Assembly: GCA_910585045.1 (NCBI GenBank) | Contig: CAJUCD010000005.1 | Location: forward strand, 1 to 64,000 | Direction of reading: 5' to 3' | Origin: an uncultured Bacilli bacterium | Lineage (GTDB): Bacteria; Bacillota_I; Bacilli_A; RF39; UBA660 | DNA length: 64,000 nt | In this document: one piece after another, positions 17,461-26,012 of the stretch | Position numbering within the stretch: the first letter of the stretch is position 1 | Layout: each line of letters starts with the position of its first letter | Translations under genes and position numbers: made by a program | The notes under the pieces: generated by a model | Seen by the model: the letters and a program-made list of their open reading frames with translations, nothing else | The model's database searches: none | What the model was told of the DNA's origin: nothing

Positions 17461-18707
17461 TAATTGTTTTCCTTTAAAATTTCAATAGCTCTATGCATTT
17501 TCATGTCATATTTAACTATTTCATTTGAACCATAAGCTTTTAATAATTCTTCAACAGTAATGCCATAATTTTCAGCCATTTCTGCTGCTTTTTTATTAAC
17601 TTCTTCTTCAGTGAAATCTATTTTTTCAGCATTAGCAATTTCTTCTAAAAGATAGCGATACTTGATTCTTTTAGTTGCTTCTGGTGACATTTGTTCATGT
17701 AATTTATCATGAGTCATACCTGTAATATTCATGTAATCATCAATTTTAATACCTTGCATTTTTAGTTGATCTTCAAATTGGTGAATCATACGATGTACTT
17801 CATCAGATATAATTTCATCATTAATTTCAACTTTCATGTTTTCACTAGCTTTACTTAAGATATCCTCAATAAATTTATCTTCTATATCAGCATTTTTACG
17901 GTCTAGAATAACATGCTCTACTTCTTTAATAAATTCTTCTTCAGTTTTAACATTTTCATATCCTAAATCTTTATAGAAATCTTCATTTAATTCAGGAATT
18001 ACTCTTTCTTTAATTTCACGAACTGTAACATTGAATTTTACTTCTTTACCTTTTAAATCTGCTACATAATCCTCAGGGAATTTTAGATTTAATTCTTTAG
18101 TTTCACCAATAGACATTCCAATTACGCCATCTTCAAAACCAGGTATAAATGTATTAGTGCCTATTTCAAGAGGATAGTTTTCACCTTTACCTCCATCAAG
18201 AGGTTTGCCATCAACAAATCCTTCAAAATCAATAACAGCAGTATTTCCTTTTTCAACTTTTCCTTCTGTTTTAGGAGCTATTTCTGCTAATTGATTTTTG
18301 ATTTTAGCTACTTCCTCATCAATTTCTTCTTTTGTTACAGTAGCTTTTTCTTTTTTTACTTTTAAGTCTTTATAGTCACCTAAAGTAACTTCTGGTTTAC
18401 TTGTAATTGTAAATTTAAATTTAACTTCTTTTTCGTTGATGTTTACAATATCTACACTTGGTTCAATTACTGGAGTGATATTTGCTTCTGCTAAAGCTTT
18501 TTTGTAAGCCTCATCCATAACAGCATCTACAGCATCCATATACAATGATTCGATACCAAATTTTTTAATATAAATATTTTTTGGAGCAGTACCTTTACGA
18601 AAACCTTCAATTTTTACTTCTTTGTTTCTTTTTTTATAAGATTTATCTAAAGCTGTTTCCCAAGGTTCTCCATTAATAATAATTTCAATTTCTTTTACGT
18701 TTTTCAT
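17460..18707 (-). CDS. tig: Trigger factor (ribosome-associated chaperone, PPIase)
   Basis: Binds nascent chains at the ribosome exit through L23. The N-terminal ribosome-binding domain carries GFRKGTAPKNI (equivalent to the usual GFRKGKVP box). The central FKBP domain runs NTAVIDFEGFVDGKPLDGG to about residue 240, and the C-terminal helical domain follows. The ATG at 18707 is preferred to the TTG at 18725 because AAAGGA lies 9 bases before it. Length about 415 residues, normal. A TATAAT box lies in the upstream gap. Confidence 0.94.
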   Translation of the reverse strand: MKNVKEIEIIINGEPWETALDKSYKKRNKEVKIEGFRKGTAPKNIYIKKFGIESLYMDAVDAVMDEAYKKALAEANITPVIEPSVDIVNINEKEVKFKFTITSKPEVTLGDYKDLKVKKEKATVTKEEIDEEVAKIKNQLAEIAPKTEGKVEKGNTAVIDFEGFVDGKPLDGGKGENYPLEIGTNTFIPGFEDGVIGMSIGETKELNLKFPEDYVADLKGKEVKFNVTVREIKERVIPELNEDFYKDLGYENVKTEEEFIKEVEHVILDRKNADIEDKFIEDILSKASENMKVEINDEIISDEVHRMIHQFEDQLKMQGIKIDDYMNITGMTHDKLHEQMSPEATKRIKYRYLLEEIANAEKIDFTEEEVNKKAAEMAENYGITVEELLKAYGSNEIVKYDMKMHRAIEILKENN

Positions 18708-18771
18708 AAATTTGTTTCCTTTCAAGTACGAGATTATTATATCGTATATTTAGAAAATTTACAAGTGATTA

Positions 18772-19428
18772 TTAAGTTAGATAATTTATTAAATTAAGGA
18801 ATTTTTCACTAAATATAAAGACTATTGTCATACTGCCAATTAAGAATGGTCCATATGGAACTTCTTTATCTTTACTTAACATAATTGAGCCTAGAGCATA
18901 AGGCATAGCTAGAAGTGAAGATAAAATTATAGAGGCTAAGCCAAGTCTTAAATTTAAAATAATTCCCATAATAGCAGCAAGTTTAATATCACCGCCACCT
19001 AAAGCGTCTTTTTTGAAAATAACTTTTCCTAATAAACCTATTAAAAGCATTAGCAAGAAAAGAATCCCGCCACTTAGAAGACTTAAAAAAGCATTTTTGG
19101 CACCATAATAAATAAATCTTAAAATAAAAACTAAAAGGCCACTGACAATTAAAGGTGTATCTAATATAATCATGTATTTAAAGTCGCTAATAAATATCAT
19201 GATTACTAGTCCTGAAATAACAATTGATACTAAAAACTCATAGCTAAATCCATATTCATAATAGCTAATAAGTAATATTAAAGAGTTAGAGATGGCTATA
19301 AAAAGGTTTAAAATCCAAGAATTATCACCATTATATTTTACTTCTTTTAAAAGTAAAGGAGCCTTTTCACCAATCAAAGTGAAGACAAGGCCTAAAATAA
19401 AACCTATTAGAAATAGTATTATAATCAT
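18772..19428 (-). CDS. Type IV prepilin peptidase (PilD/ComC family), short form
   Basis: Membrane aspartyl protease that cleaves and may methylate prepilins. 218 residues with about seven hydrophobic segments. The catalytic aspartates are in ISDFKYMIILDTP and GGGDIKL. The N-terminal cytoplasmic cysteine-pair domain seen in Gram-negative PilD is mostly missing, so this is a short ComC-like form. It follows the PilC-like gene by 12 bases. Likely substrates are the prepilin-like proteins at 47.3-48.2 kb. Confidence 0.88.
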   Translation of the reverse strand: MIIILFLIGFILGLVFTLIGEKAPLLLKEVKYNGDNSWILNLFIAISNSLILLISYYEYGFSYEFLVSIVISGLVIMIFISDFKYMIILDTPLIVSGLLVFILRFIYYGAKNAFLSLLSGGILFLLMLLIGLLGKVIFKKDALGGGDIKLAAIMGIILNLRLGLASIILSSLLAMPYALGSIMLSKDKEVPYGPFLIGSMTIVFIFSEKFLNLINYLT

Positions 19429-19440
19429 TTATAACCCCTC

Positions 19441-20883
19441 CTATCCTATTTGTCCATATAAACTGAACATTGGAATAACTACTGCTAGAATTACAATTCC
19501 TACAATGAGTGCTAAAAGAACAATCATGACTGGTTCTAAAAAACTTTTTAAATTAGTAACACGACTTTTATGTAGGTCATTATAATAGTTAGCTACTTTT
19601 TCCATCATAAGAGATAATTCGCCTGTAGATTCGCCTGTCACTATCATGTAGTATGCTACATCAGGAACACACCATTTGTTATAAAAAGATAAAGATATTT
19701 TTTCACCACGAGCAATATTATTTATCGTTTCAATCATTATACCTTTATATACTTCATTATTTGTTATATTAGTTAAGATTTCCATACTATTTGTAATATA
19801 TACACTATTTCTTAAAAGGCTAGCAAATGTTTTAGTGAATAATGTTAATTCATGATAGATAATTATTTTACCAAAGAATGGAATATGCATCCCAAAGGTT
19901 TGGATTACCTTGCGAAATAATTTAGATTTTTTATATAAAAATAACATAGTTATAATTACAATAAGCGCAATTATACTTAAATAATTAAGATTAGAAGTAA
20001 TAAATTTACTTATATTAATCACTGTGAGAGTAAAGCCATTTACAACAATGCCCGCTTGATTATAGACTTTAATAAATTCTGGAATAACATAAACCATAAT
20101 AAACGTTAAAACGGCAAGAGCAAAAACTAATAATATTGTAGGATAAATAATAGCACTAATCATCTCTTTATGGGTCTTATCTATTTCAGTATAATAATTT
20201 GCCATATCCTCAAGAGTTTTGGTTAATTCACCTGTAGCTTCGGCCGATTTTACCATATTAATTAATAAGGAAGGAAAAACTTTACCTTGTTTTTCAAGAG
20301 CAGTACTAAAGTTTTCACCTAGTGTTAGCTCATATGATATGGCGCGATATAGCTTATTTTTGTTAGAATCTTTGCTTGCTTGTTTAGTCATAATTTTGAT
20401 AGTATCATTAAGTGTAAGACCCGCTCTTAGATAAGTAGATACTTGAGTTAGCCAAAAAATAAGTTCTTTAGTAGATAATGGTTTTTCACTATCTAAACCA
20501 AGACTTTTTAACATATTGTAAAATGGTGCTTTTTTTATACTCGAAACATTGATTCCTTCGTTAGCTAAAAAATTGTTTAAAGTAATTTTGCTATTGGCTA
20601 ACATAGTTCCTGTTATTCTTTTTCCTTCTATGTCTGTTCCACTAAAATGATAGTATTCTTTATTAGCAAGATTTTCACGAATATCTTTTTGCATCTTTGT
20701 AATTGATGCCGAAGGGTTATTTATAGTTGGTTCTTTAAATGTTTTTCTTTGTTTTTTTGAAGAATTATGAAAACAGTCAAAAAAGATAAATTTAACTCCT
20801 ATAAAGAAATGTTTGATAAAACTTATTAGAAAAAGAAATGGTGCCATTATTATTTTAAGCACGATATTTGTTTGTCCATTCAT
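19441..20883 (-). CDS. Type II secretion / type IV pilus inner-membrane protein (PilC/ComGB family)
   Basis: 480 residues with two T2SSF domains (about 125-250 and 330-455) and three strong membrane segments, the last near the C-terminus. Typical blocks include LSTKELIFWLTQVSTYLRAGL, GEKISLSF and the C-terminal KSRVTNLKSFLEPVMIV. An extra N-terminal extension of about 100 residues holds a hydrophobic segment. It forms a unit with the prepilin peptidase. The PilB-type ATPase is not in the window. Confidence 0.88.
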   Translation of the reverse strand: MNGQTNIVLKIIMAPFLFLISFIKHFFIGVKFIFFDCFHNSSKKQRKTFKEPTINNPSASITKMQKDIRENLANKEYYHFSGTDIEGKRITGTMLANSKITLNNFLANEGINVSSIKKAPFYNMLKSLGLDSEKPLSTKELIFWLTQVSTYLRAGLTLNDTIKIMTKQASKDSNKNKLYRAISYELTLGENFSTALEKQGKVFPSLLINMVKSAEATGELTKTLEDMANYYTEIDKTHKEMISAIIYPTILLVFALAVLTFIMVYVIPEFIKVYNQAGIVVNGFTLTVINISKFITSNLNYLSIIALIVIITMLFLYKKSKLFRKVIQTFGMHIPFFGKIIIYHELTLFTKTFASLLRNSVYITNSMEILTNITNNEVYKGIMIETINNIARGEKISLSFYNKWCVPDVAYYMIVTGESTGELSLMMEKVANYYNDLHKSRVTNLKSFLEPVMIVLLALIVGIVILAVVIPMFSLYGQIG

Positions 20884-20975
20884 ATATATCTACCCTACTT
20901 TGAAATAATTATATCATATTTAAAACATTAAATAAACTCTATATACTTAATTTATATAGAGCTATTGTTAAATTA

Positions 20976-21004
20976 AAAAGAAGGTATTTTACTTAAATAT
21001 CCTC
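20976..21004 (-). terminator. Terminator of the deaminase gene
   Basis: Arms near GAGGATATTT and AAATACCTTC pair imperfectly and are followed by TTTTT on the minus strand, just past the deaminase stop codon. Confidence 0.6.
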
Positions 21005-21009
21005 TTATC

Positions 21010-21471
21010 TTAAAAATTCTTACGAGCTTCTTTTATTTGTTTTAAACATTCTTCTTCTAAAATTCCTGTTTTAATATTTAATTCATCTTTAGTTTTAGCT
21101 AATATATCAAATATAGTAATGTTAGGGTTCATGTCATCTTCACTGGGAGCGCCAAAAACATAATTTTTGATTTTAGCCTTGATGCTAGCAGACATACACA
21201 TACTGCAACTCCAAGCGTTAGATATTAAAATGTATGAAGATAAATCATTTGTTTTTAAAATTTCGCAGGCTTTGTTAATAAGATTTATTTCAGCGTGATG
21301 AGTAGGATTCTTATCTGTTTTTGCAGTATTATGAGTTTTAACTATAATATTGCCCTCTTTATCAACTAATAAAGCACTAAATGGTGAGTTCCCCTCTTTT
21401 ATTGCTAATTTGGTTTCAGTAATTGCAATTTCCATCAATTCATTTAGTTTATCATTATCTAAATTAAACAT
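21010..21471 (-). CDS. Nucleoside/cytidine deaminase-family protein
   Basis: 153 residues with the zinc deaminase signature: HAE in THHAEINLI (Zn ligand and proton-shuttle Glu) and CSMC in SCSMCMSA for the two Cys ligands. The usual Pro before the first Cys is Ser. The fold is of the guanine deaminase/TadA/cytidine deaminase superfamily. The substrate is not settled by sequence. ATG at 21471 fits AGAGG better than the TTG two codons upstream. Confidence 0.8.
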   Translation of the reverse strand: MFNLDNDKLNELMEIAITETKLAIKEGNSPFSALLVDKEGNIIVKTHNTAKTDKNPTHHAEINLINKACEILKTNDLSSYILISNAWSCSMCMSASIKAKIKNYVFGAPSEDDMNPNITIFDILAKTKDELNIKTGILEEECLKQIKEARKNF

Positions 21472-21574
21472 TTCCAATCCTCTTTCTAATTTTTATCTAA
21501 TAAAATAATAACATGATTTAAAAATAAATGCAATTTTAGTTATGGCTAGCATATAATAAATTAGGTGATTGTCT

Positions 21575-21853
21575 ATGTTTGGAGCTCCAGTTAGTAGTGG
21601 TTTAACATTGGGAAAAGTTATTAGTGGTCTTTCTAAAACTCTAAGTGTAGCTAATCAAGTTATTCCACTATATAAGCAAGCAAAGCCAATGATTAGTAAT
21701 GCTAAAACGATATTATCAGTTTTAAAAGAATATAATGCAACTCCTAAAAATAAGACAACTAATATTAAAGAAAATAATCCTACTAAAAGTAGTGTTAAAA
21801 AAGATACTACTCTAGATAAACCATTGAATAATGGCCCAAAGTTCTTTTTGTAG
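21575..21853 (+). CDS. YqfQ-like small protein
   Basis: About 92 residues. It opens MFGAP and contains a helical LGKVISGLSKTLSVANQVIPLYKQ region, then a polar, Lys/Asn/Thr-rich tail. This resembles the YqfQ family, and in B. subtilis yqfQ lies in the same sigA-dnaG-yqfN neighbourhood, which supports the call. ATG at 21575 is spaced correctly from AGGTGA. It converges on trmK. Function unknown. Confidence 0.6.
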   Translation: MFGAPVSSGLTLGKVISGLSKTLSVANQVIPLYKQAKPMISNAKTILSVLKEYNATPKNKTTNIKENNPTKSSVKKDTTLDKPLNNGPKFFL

Positions 21854-21858
21854 TATCT

Positions 21859-22482
21859 TTAAATTAACTTTTGTAAATAAGCAACTTTTCCAGAATGCTT
21901 AAATTTTGTAATAAAATCTTTTTTTGGTAATTTGCTATATACTTCTTCTTCTTTTTGCAACAAATAGCGGTAATAGTTCTTATTATTACTTTTACCATAC
22001 ATAAGAGTATATTTTGTTTCTCTTTGATAAACTCTTTCAAAACGCATGATAGGATAAAATTTGTCATTTTCTTCTACAACAAATTCTTCTTGAATAAAAT
22101 ATCCAATTTCATACATTTTAGTTCGAAGTTCTTCATAATTATTATTACTACTAATAATATAATGTTGGATGTTTTTAGGAGCACTAGCCACTATACTTAG
22201 AGCGGTTGATGTCCCAACGCCAGCGATAATAGCAGTATCTATACTTTTTTCATATATATCTTTAAATCCATCAGATAAAAAAGTTTTAATTTTTAATCCT
22301 TTGTTTTTGATATTTTCAATGGCACCGTTTAAGGCTTGCTCACTAATGTCTGAGGCAAAAACTTCTTTACACATATTATTTTCTTTTAAATATATAGCTA
22401 AATAAGCATGGTCGCAGCATGTATCAATAACTGTATCTGTACTTTTAACAAAGTTGGCAATTGTTTTAAGTTTTAAATTCAT
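21859..22482 (-). CDS. trmK: tRNA (adenine(22)-N1)-methyltransferase TrmK
   Basis: SAM-dependent methyltransferase that makes m1A22 in tRNA. 207 residues. The SAM site is VIDTCCDHAYLAIYL, then VFASDISEQAL and IIAGVGTSTA. The C-terminal part is helical. It starts one base after rpoD, as in the Bacillus sigA-yqfN arrangement, so it is co-transcribed with the primase/sigma operon. Confidence 0.9.
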   Translation of the reverse strand: MNLKLKTIANFVKSTDTVIDTCCDHAYLAIYLKENNMCKEVFASDISEQALNGAIENIKNKGLKIKTFLSDGFKDIYEKSIDTAIIAGVGTSTALSIVASAPKNIQHYIISSNNNYEELRTKMYEIGYFIQEEFVVEENDKFYPIMRFERVYQRETKYTLMYGKSNNKNYYRYLLQKEEEVYSKLPKKDFITKFKHSGKVAYLQKLI

Positions 22483-22483
22483 A

Positions 22484-23620
22484 TTAATCAGCCAAAAAGT
22501 CCTTTAATTTTTTAGCACGAGATGGATGACGTAATTTTCTTAAAGCTTTAGCCTCTATTTGACGAATACGCTCTCTTGTTACATTAAATTTTTTGCCAAC
22601 TTCTTCAAGAGTATGACATGTACCATCAACTAAACCAAAACGAAGCTCTAAAACCTCTTGCTCACGTACTTGAAGTGTCATAAGAACACTTTTAATTTCT
22701 TCTTTTAAAATTTCATTAGTGGCGTATTCCTCAGGAGACATGCTAGACTCATCTTTGATAAAATCTCCTAAGTGAGAATCATCTTCTTCGCCGATAGGTG
22801 TTTCAAGAGATACAGGCTCTTGGCTAATTTTAATAACTTCTCTAACTTTATCAACACTAATACCCATTTTTTTAGCTAGTTCTTCTTCAGATGGTTCTCT
22901 ATTAAGTTCAAGAGTTAATTGTCTTTGAATACGAGACATTTTATTAATAGTTTCTACCATATGAACAGGAACACGAATAGTTCTTGCTTGGTCTGCTAAA
23001 GCTCTGGTGATAGCTTGTCTAATCCACCATGTAGCATAAGTAGAAAATTTGTATCCTTTATCGCTATCAAATTTATCAACAGCTTTCATAAGACCTATAT
23101 TTCCTTCTTGAATTAAATCAAGGAATAGTAAACCTCTACCAACATAACGTTTAGCAATACTTACAACTAAACGAAGATTTGATTCAGCTAATTTGTTTTT
23201 AGCCATTTCATCGCCAGTTGCTACACGCTCACTTAATTCTAATTCTTCTTCTGGTGATAATAGAGAAATACGTCCTATTTCTTTTAAATACATTCTAACT
23301 GGGTCATTGATATTAATATCTTTAGTTAACTCAGCATCATCAAGAATAATTGGTTCTTCTTCAATAACTTTTGGAACGCCATCCTCGTCTGTAGCCTCAT
23401 CTTCATCAGCAACAACTTGGATTTCATTTTCCATTAAAGTATTATATATTTCATCTAAACTATCATTATCAATTTCTAATCCTTTTAAGGCATCTGCTAG
23501 TTGTTCAAATGTAATATATTTCTTTTTCTTACCAATTTCAATTAAGTCTTTAATACGTTCTTCTAATGATTTTATCTCTAATATTTTTTGTACTCCAGTA
23601 TTTTCATTTTCTTTTTTCAT
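22484..23620 (-). CDS. rpoD: RNA polymerase primary sigma factor (sigma-A/RpoD)
   Basis: 378 residues. Region 1.1 remnant at the N-terminus (ITFEQLADALKG), then DPVRMYLKEIGRI (region 1.2), region 2 (NLRLVVSIAKRYVGRGLLFLDLIQEG and YATWWIRQAI), region 3, and region 4 HTH (TLEEVGKKFNVTRERIRQIEAKALRKLR). It recognises the TTGACA/TATAAT promoters seen throughout the window. An acidic stretch lies between 1.1 and 1.2. Its ATG directly abuts the dnaG stop codon (TAAATG). Confidence 0.97.
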   Translation of the reverse strand: MKKENENTGVQKILEIKSLEERIKDLIEIGKKKKYITFEQLADALKGLEIDNDSLDEIYNTLMENEIQVVADEDEATDEDGVPKVIEEEPIILDDAELTKDININDPVRMYLKEIGRISLLSPEEELELSERVATGDEMAKNKLAESNLRLVVSIAKRYVGRGLLFLDLIQEGNIGLMKAVDKFDSDKGYKFSTYATWWIRQAITRALADQARTIRVPVHMVETINKMSRIQRQLTLELNREPSEEELAKKMGISVDKVREVIKISQEPVSLETPIGEEDDSHLGDFIKDESSMSPEEYATNEILKEEIKSVLMTLQVREQEVLELRFGLVDGTCHTLEEVGKKFNVTRERIRQIEAKALRKLRHPSRAKKLKDFLAD

Positions 23621-25360
23621 TTAACCTACACATCCTTTTTTTAATTCAATTATTTTATTCGCTAAAACTACTTTTTTGTTTTCGTCTAGTTCTAAATCTA
23701 ATTCTTTTTTTAAACGTTTGATTTCTTCTTTTTTTTCTTCATTTAAAGCAACTTTAATAAACTCATTAAAATCATTTATTGTTAATTCTTCTAAATTAAT
23801 ATTCTTAATTATCTCTAAGACATTTTCATTTAATTCTTCTTTATCATTTATAAATGTTATAAATGATGCCATATCTATATCTTGGCTTTTTTCGAGATAA
23901 TATATTATTTCATTTGCTATATCTCGATATTTTTTGATATTTAAGTATCCTAAATCTTTTTTGAATTTATCGACATATATACTACCATTCATCATAAAGT
24001 AAATAATGTTTTGGCAAGCTATATCATACTTGGAAATTGGTATTTTGGCAAGCTTTTTTTCAGGTTCCACTTTTTTTTCTTTTACAGTGCTAACTTTAGC
24101 TAGTTCACTTTCTAATAAAGAAATGGAAATGTCATATTCTTCACTCATTTTTTTGATAGTTAATTCTTTAGTTAATTCATCATCAATGTCTTTAATACTA
24201 TTAATCATTTCTTTAATATATTTAACTAAATCTGTAGTTTTATTTAAATCTTTATTTTTTTTGTAAAAACTTAATTTAAATTCTAAAAAATTTAGAGGAT
24301 TATTGATGTTCATTAATAAAGCATCTACACCATTTTTTATGATATATTCATCAGGATCTTTTTCACCGCTTAATCTTACTATTAAAGGATTTATACCATT
24401 ACTTTCTAAAATTGTTCCATTGTTTATAGTGGCAGTTTCGCCAGCCTCATCATTGTCTAGCATTAAAATTACTTTAGCACGCATATTTTTAATAATAGTT
24501 ACTTGGTCTTTTGTTAAGCTTGTCCCCATAAGAGCTACAACGTTTTTGATACCACTAGCATACATTCTAATGGCATCCATGTTTCCTTCTACTATTATAA
24601 CTTCTCTTTTTTTCTTAATTTCTGAAATGGCACGATGATAGTTAAATAATATTTGGCCTTTTTTAAAAATAATTGATTCCTTAGAATTTATATATTTAGC
24701 TTGATCATTGTTTTTGTATATACGCCCCGTAAAACCTATTGGATTACCATCTAGGTCGTGAATGGGAAAAATGATACGGTCATTAAAGACATCATTTAAA
24801 TAAGTTCCATTTCGATTTATTAAACCAAGTTCTAATAAAGCATTAATATTATAATTCTTACTTAATAATAGTTTATGTAAAGAGTGCTCTTTATCTAAGG
24901 CTAAACCGATGTCAAATATTTTAATTGCTTCTTCTTCTAAATGCCGTTCTTTTAAATAAGCTTTGGCCTTTAAGCCTTCTTCAGTATTCAAATTATTTTG
25001 ATAGTATTTGAGACTTAAATTCATAATTTCATATTCAGTTTTATTTTTCTGAACTTTAGGTTTTTGAACTTGACCTTTAAATATTAAGCCACATTTATCA
25101 GCGACTATTTTAACGGCTTCAATAAAACTAATATTTTCATATTCGCTTACAAAAGTGAAAACATTACCAGCGGCACCACATGAGAAACATTTATAAATCT
25201 GTTTATCTTCTGAAACGCTCATACTAGGTGAATGATCTTCATGGAAAGGACAAACACCAAAATAATTTTTGCCTTTTTGCGTTAATGGGATATAACTTGA
25301 GACAATATCAATAATATTAGCACTTTTACGAATATTTTCGATTTCGTTTTCGTTAGGCAT
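23621..25360 (-). CDS. dnaG: DNA primase DnaG
   Basis: Makes RNA primers for replication. The zinc-binding CHC2 domain shows CPFHEDHSPSMSV with the later CFSCG. The TOPRIM catalytic core shows IIVEGNMDAI and LMLDNDEAG, and the C-terminal helicase-interacting part follows. ATG at 25360 is chosen because GGGGTGATTGC precedes it. The longer frame to 25432 runs into the promoter/terminator area. About 579 residues. Heads the dnaG-rpoD-trmK operon. Confidence 0.95.
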   Translation of the reverse strand: MPNENEIENIRKSANIIDIVSSYIPLTQKGKNYFGVCPFHEDHSPSMSVSEDKQIYKCFSCGAAGNVFTFVSEYENISFIEAVKIVADKCGLIFKGQVQKPKVQKNKTEYEIMNLSLKYYQNNLNTEEGLKAKAYLKERHLEEEAIKIFDIGLALDKEHSLHKLLLSKNYNINALLELGLINRNGTYLNDVFNDRIIFPIHDLDGNPIGFTGRIYKNNDQAKYINSKESIIFKKGQILFNYHRAISEIKKKREVIIVEGNMDAIRMYASGIKNVVALMGTSLTKDQVTIIKNMRAKVILMLDNDEAGETATINNGTILESNGINPLIVRLSGEKDPDEYIIKNGVDALLMNINNPLNFLEFKLSFYKKNKDLNKTTDLVKYIKEMINSIKDIDDELTKELTIKKMSEEYDISISLLESELAKVSTVKEKKVEPEKKLAKIPISKYDIACQNIIYFMMNGSIYVDKFKKDLGYLNIKKYRDIANEIIYYLEKSQDIDMASFITFINDKEELNENVLEIIKNINLEELTINDFNEFIKVALNEEKKEEIKRLKKELDLELDENKKVVLANKIIELKKGCVG

Positions 25361-25421
25361 GCAATCACCCCAATTTTGCCTTCTAATTATATTTATTACC
25401 CTTAGCCCCCTTATTTCCTTT

Positions 25422-25457
25422 AAAAAAAACAATTTTCTTCAAAAAAATTGTTTTTTT
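25422..25457. terminator. Bidirectional terminator between sortase and dnaG operon
   Basis: A long AT-rich stem (AAAAAACAATTTT against AAAATTGTTTTTT with a CTTCA-type loop) ends in T-runs on both strands. It closes the adhesin-sortase unit, which ends at 25467. Confidence 0.7.
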
Positions 25458-25466
25458 ATAATATTT

Positions 25467-26012
25467 TTACATTTTTTCTTGCTTTTTTAATTCTCCATAA
25501 TAAATAGTTTGGGTAGAACTGTCTCCTTTAGTACAAGTTATTAAAGTAATCATATGTGAATAATTTTCTTTTAAATAAAGTGTTCCTATTTTATTAGCTA
25601 ATTCTATTTCTTTTATTTCATAATAATAAATATTATTGTCAAAGTATAATTCGATTTTATCGCCTAAGTTTAGTTTATATAGATTACGAAAATAAGCTTT
25701 TGAACCAGACCCTGAATGACCAGCGATAATAATATTGCTTTTGTTTTGTTCAAATAATGTACTTTCTTTTAGTAATAAAATATGTTTATCAACATTATTA
25801 TCTGGATTATCTAATGGAAATAGTTCTTGCTTTAAGTTGATTTTAGGAATTTTTAGGATAGCATAATAAGGTTTATGTTCACTTATTTTATGATTTATTT
25901 GATAATTATTTAAATAGTCATGAATAACAGGTGCCGTTACAGTAGGAATCAATATAGCTAAACCAATAATTATTAGTAAATAGCTACTTATCTTGAGGGG
26001 ATTTTTTACCAT
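25467..26012 (-). CDS. Sortase (class D-like) paired with the adhesin
   Basis: 181 residues: an N-terminal membrane anchor (about 10-28), then a sortase barrel. The catalytic His is H99 in IIAGHSG and the Cys is C160 in LITCTKGD. The conserved Arg usually 7-10 residues after the Cys is not visible (the stretch reads STQTIYYGEL), which is unusual. It overlaps the end of the adhesin gene by 29 bases, so its expression is tied to that substrate, whose sorting signal is VPPTG. Confidence 0.85.
   Translation of the reverse strand: MVKNPLKISSYLLIIIGLAILIPTVTAPVIHDYLNNYQINHKISEHKPYYAILKIPKINLKQELFPLDNPDNNVDKHILLLKESTLFEQNKSNIIIAGHSGSGSKAYFRNLYKLNLGDKIELYFDNNIYYYEIKEIELANKIGTLYLKENYSHMITLITCTKGDSSTQTIYYGELKKQEKM

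Noticed and set aside
21864..22405. Several overlapping frames in trmK
   Set aside because: Shadows of trmK in other frames.
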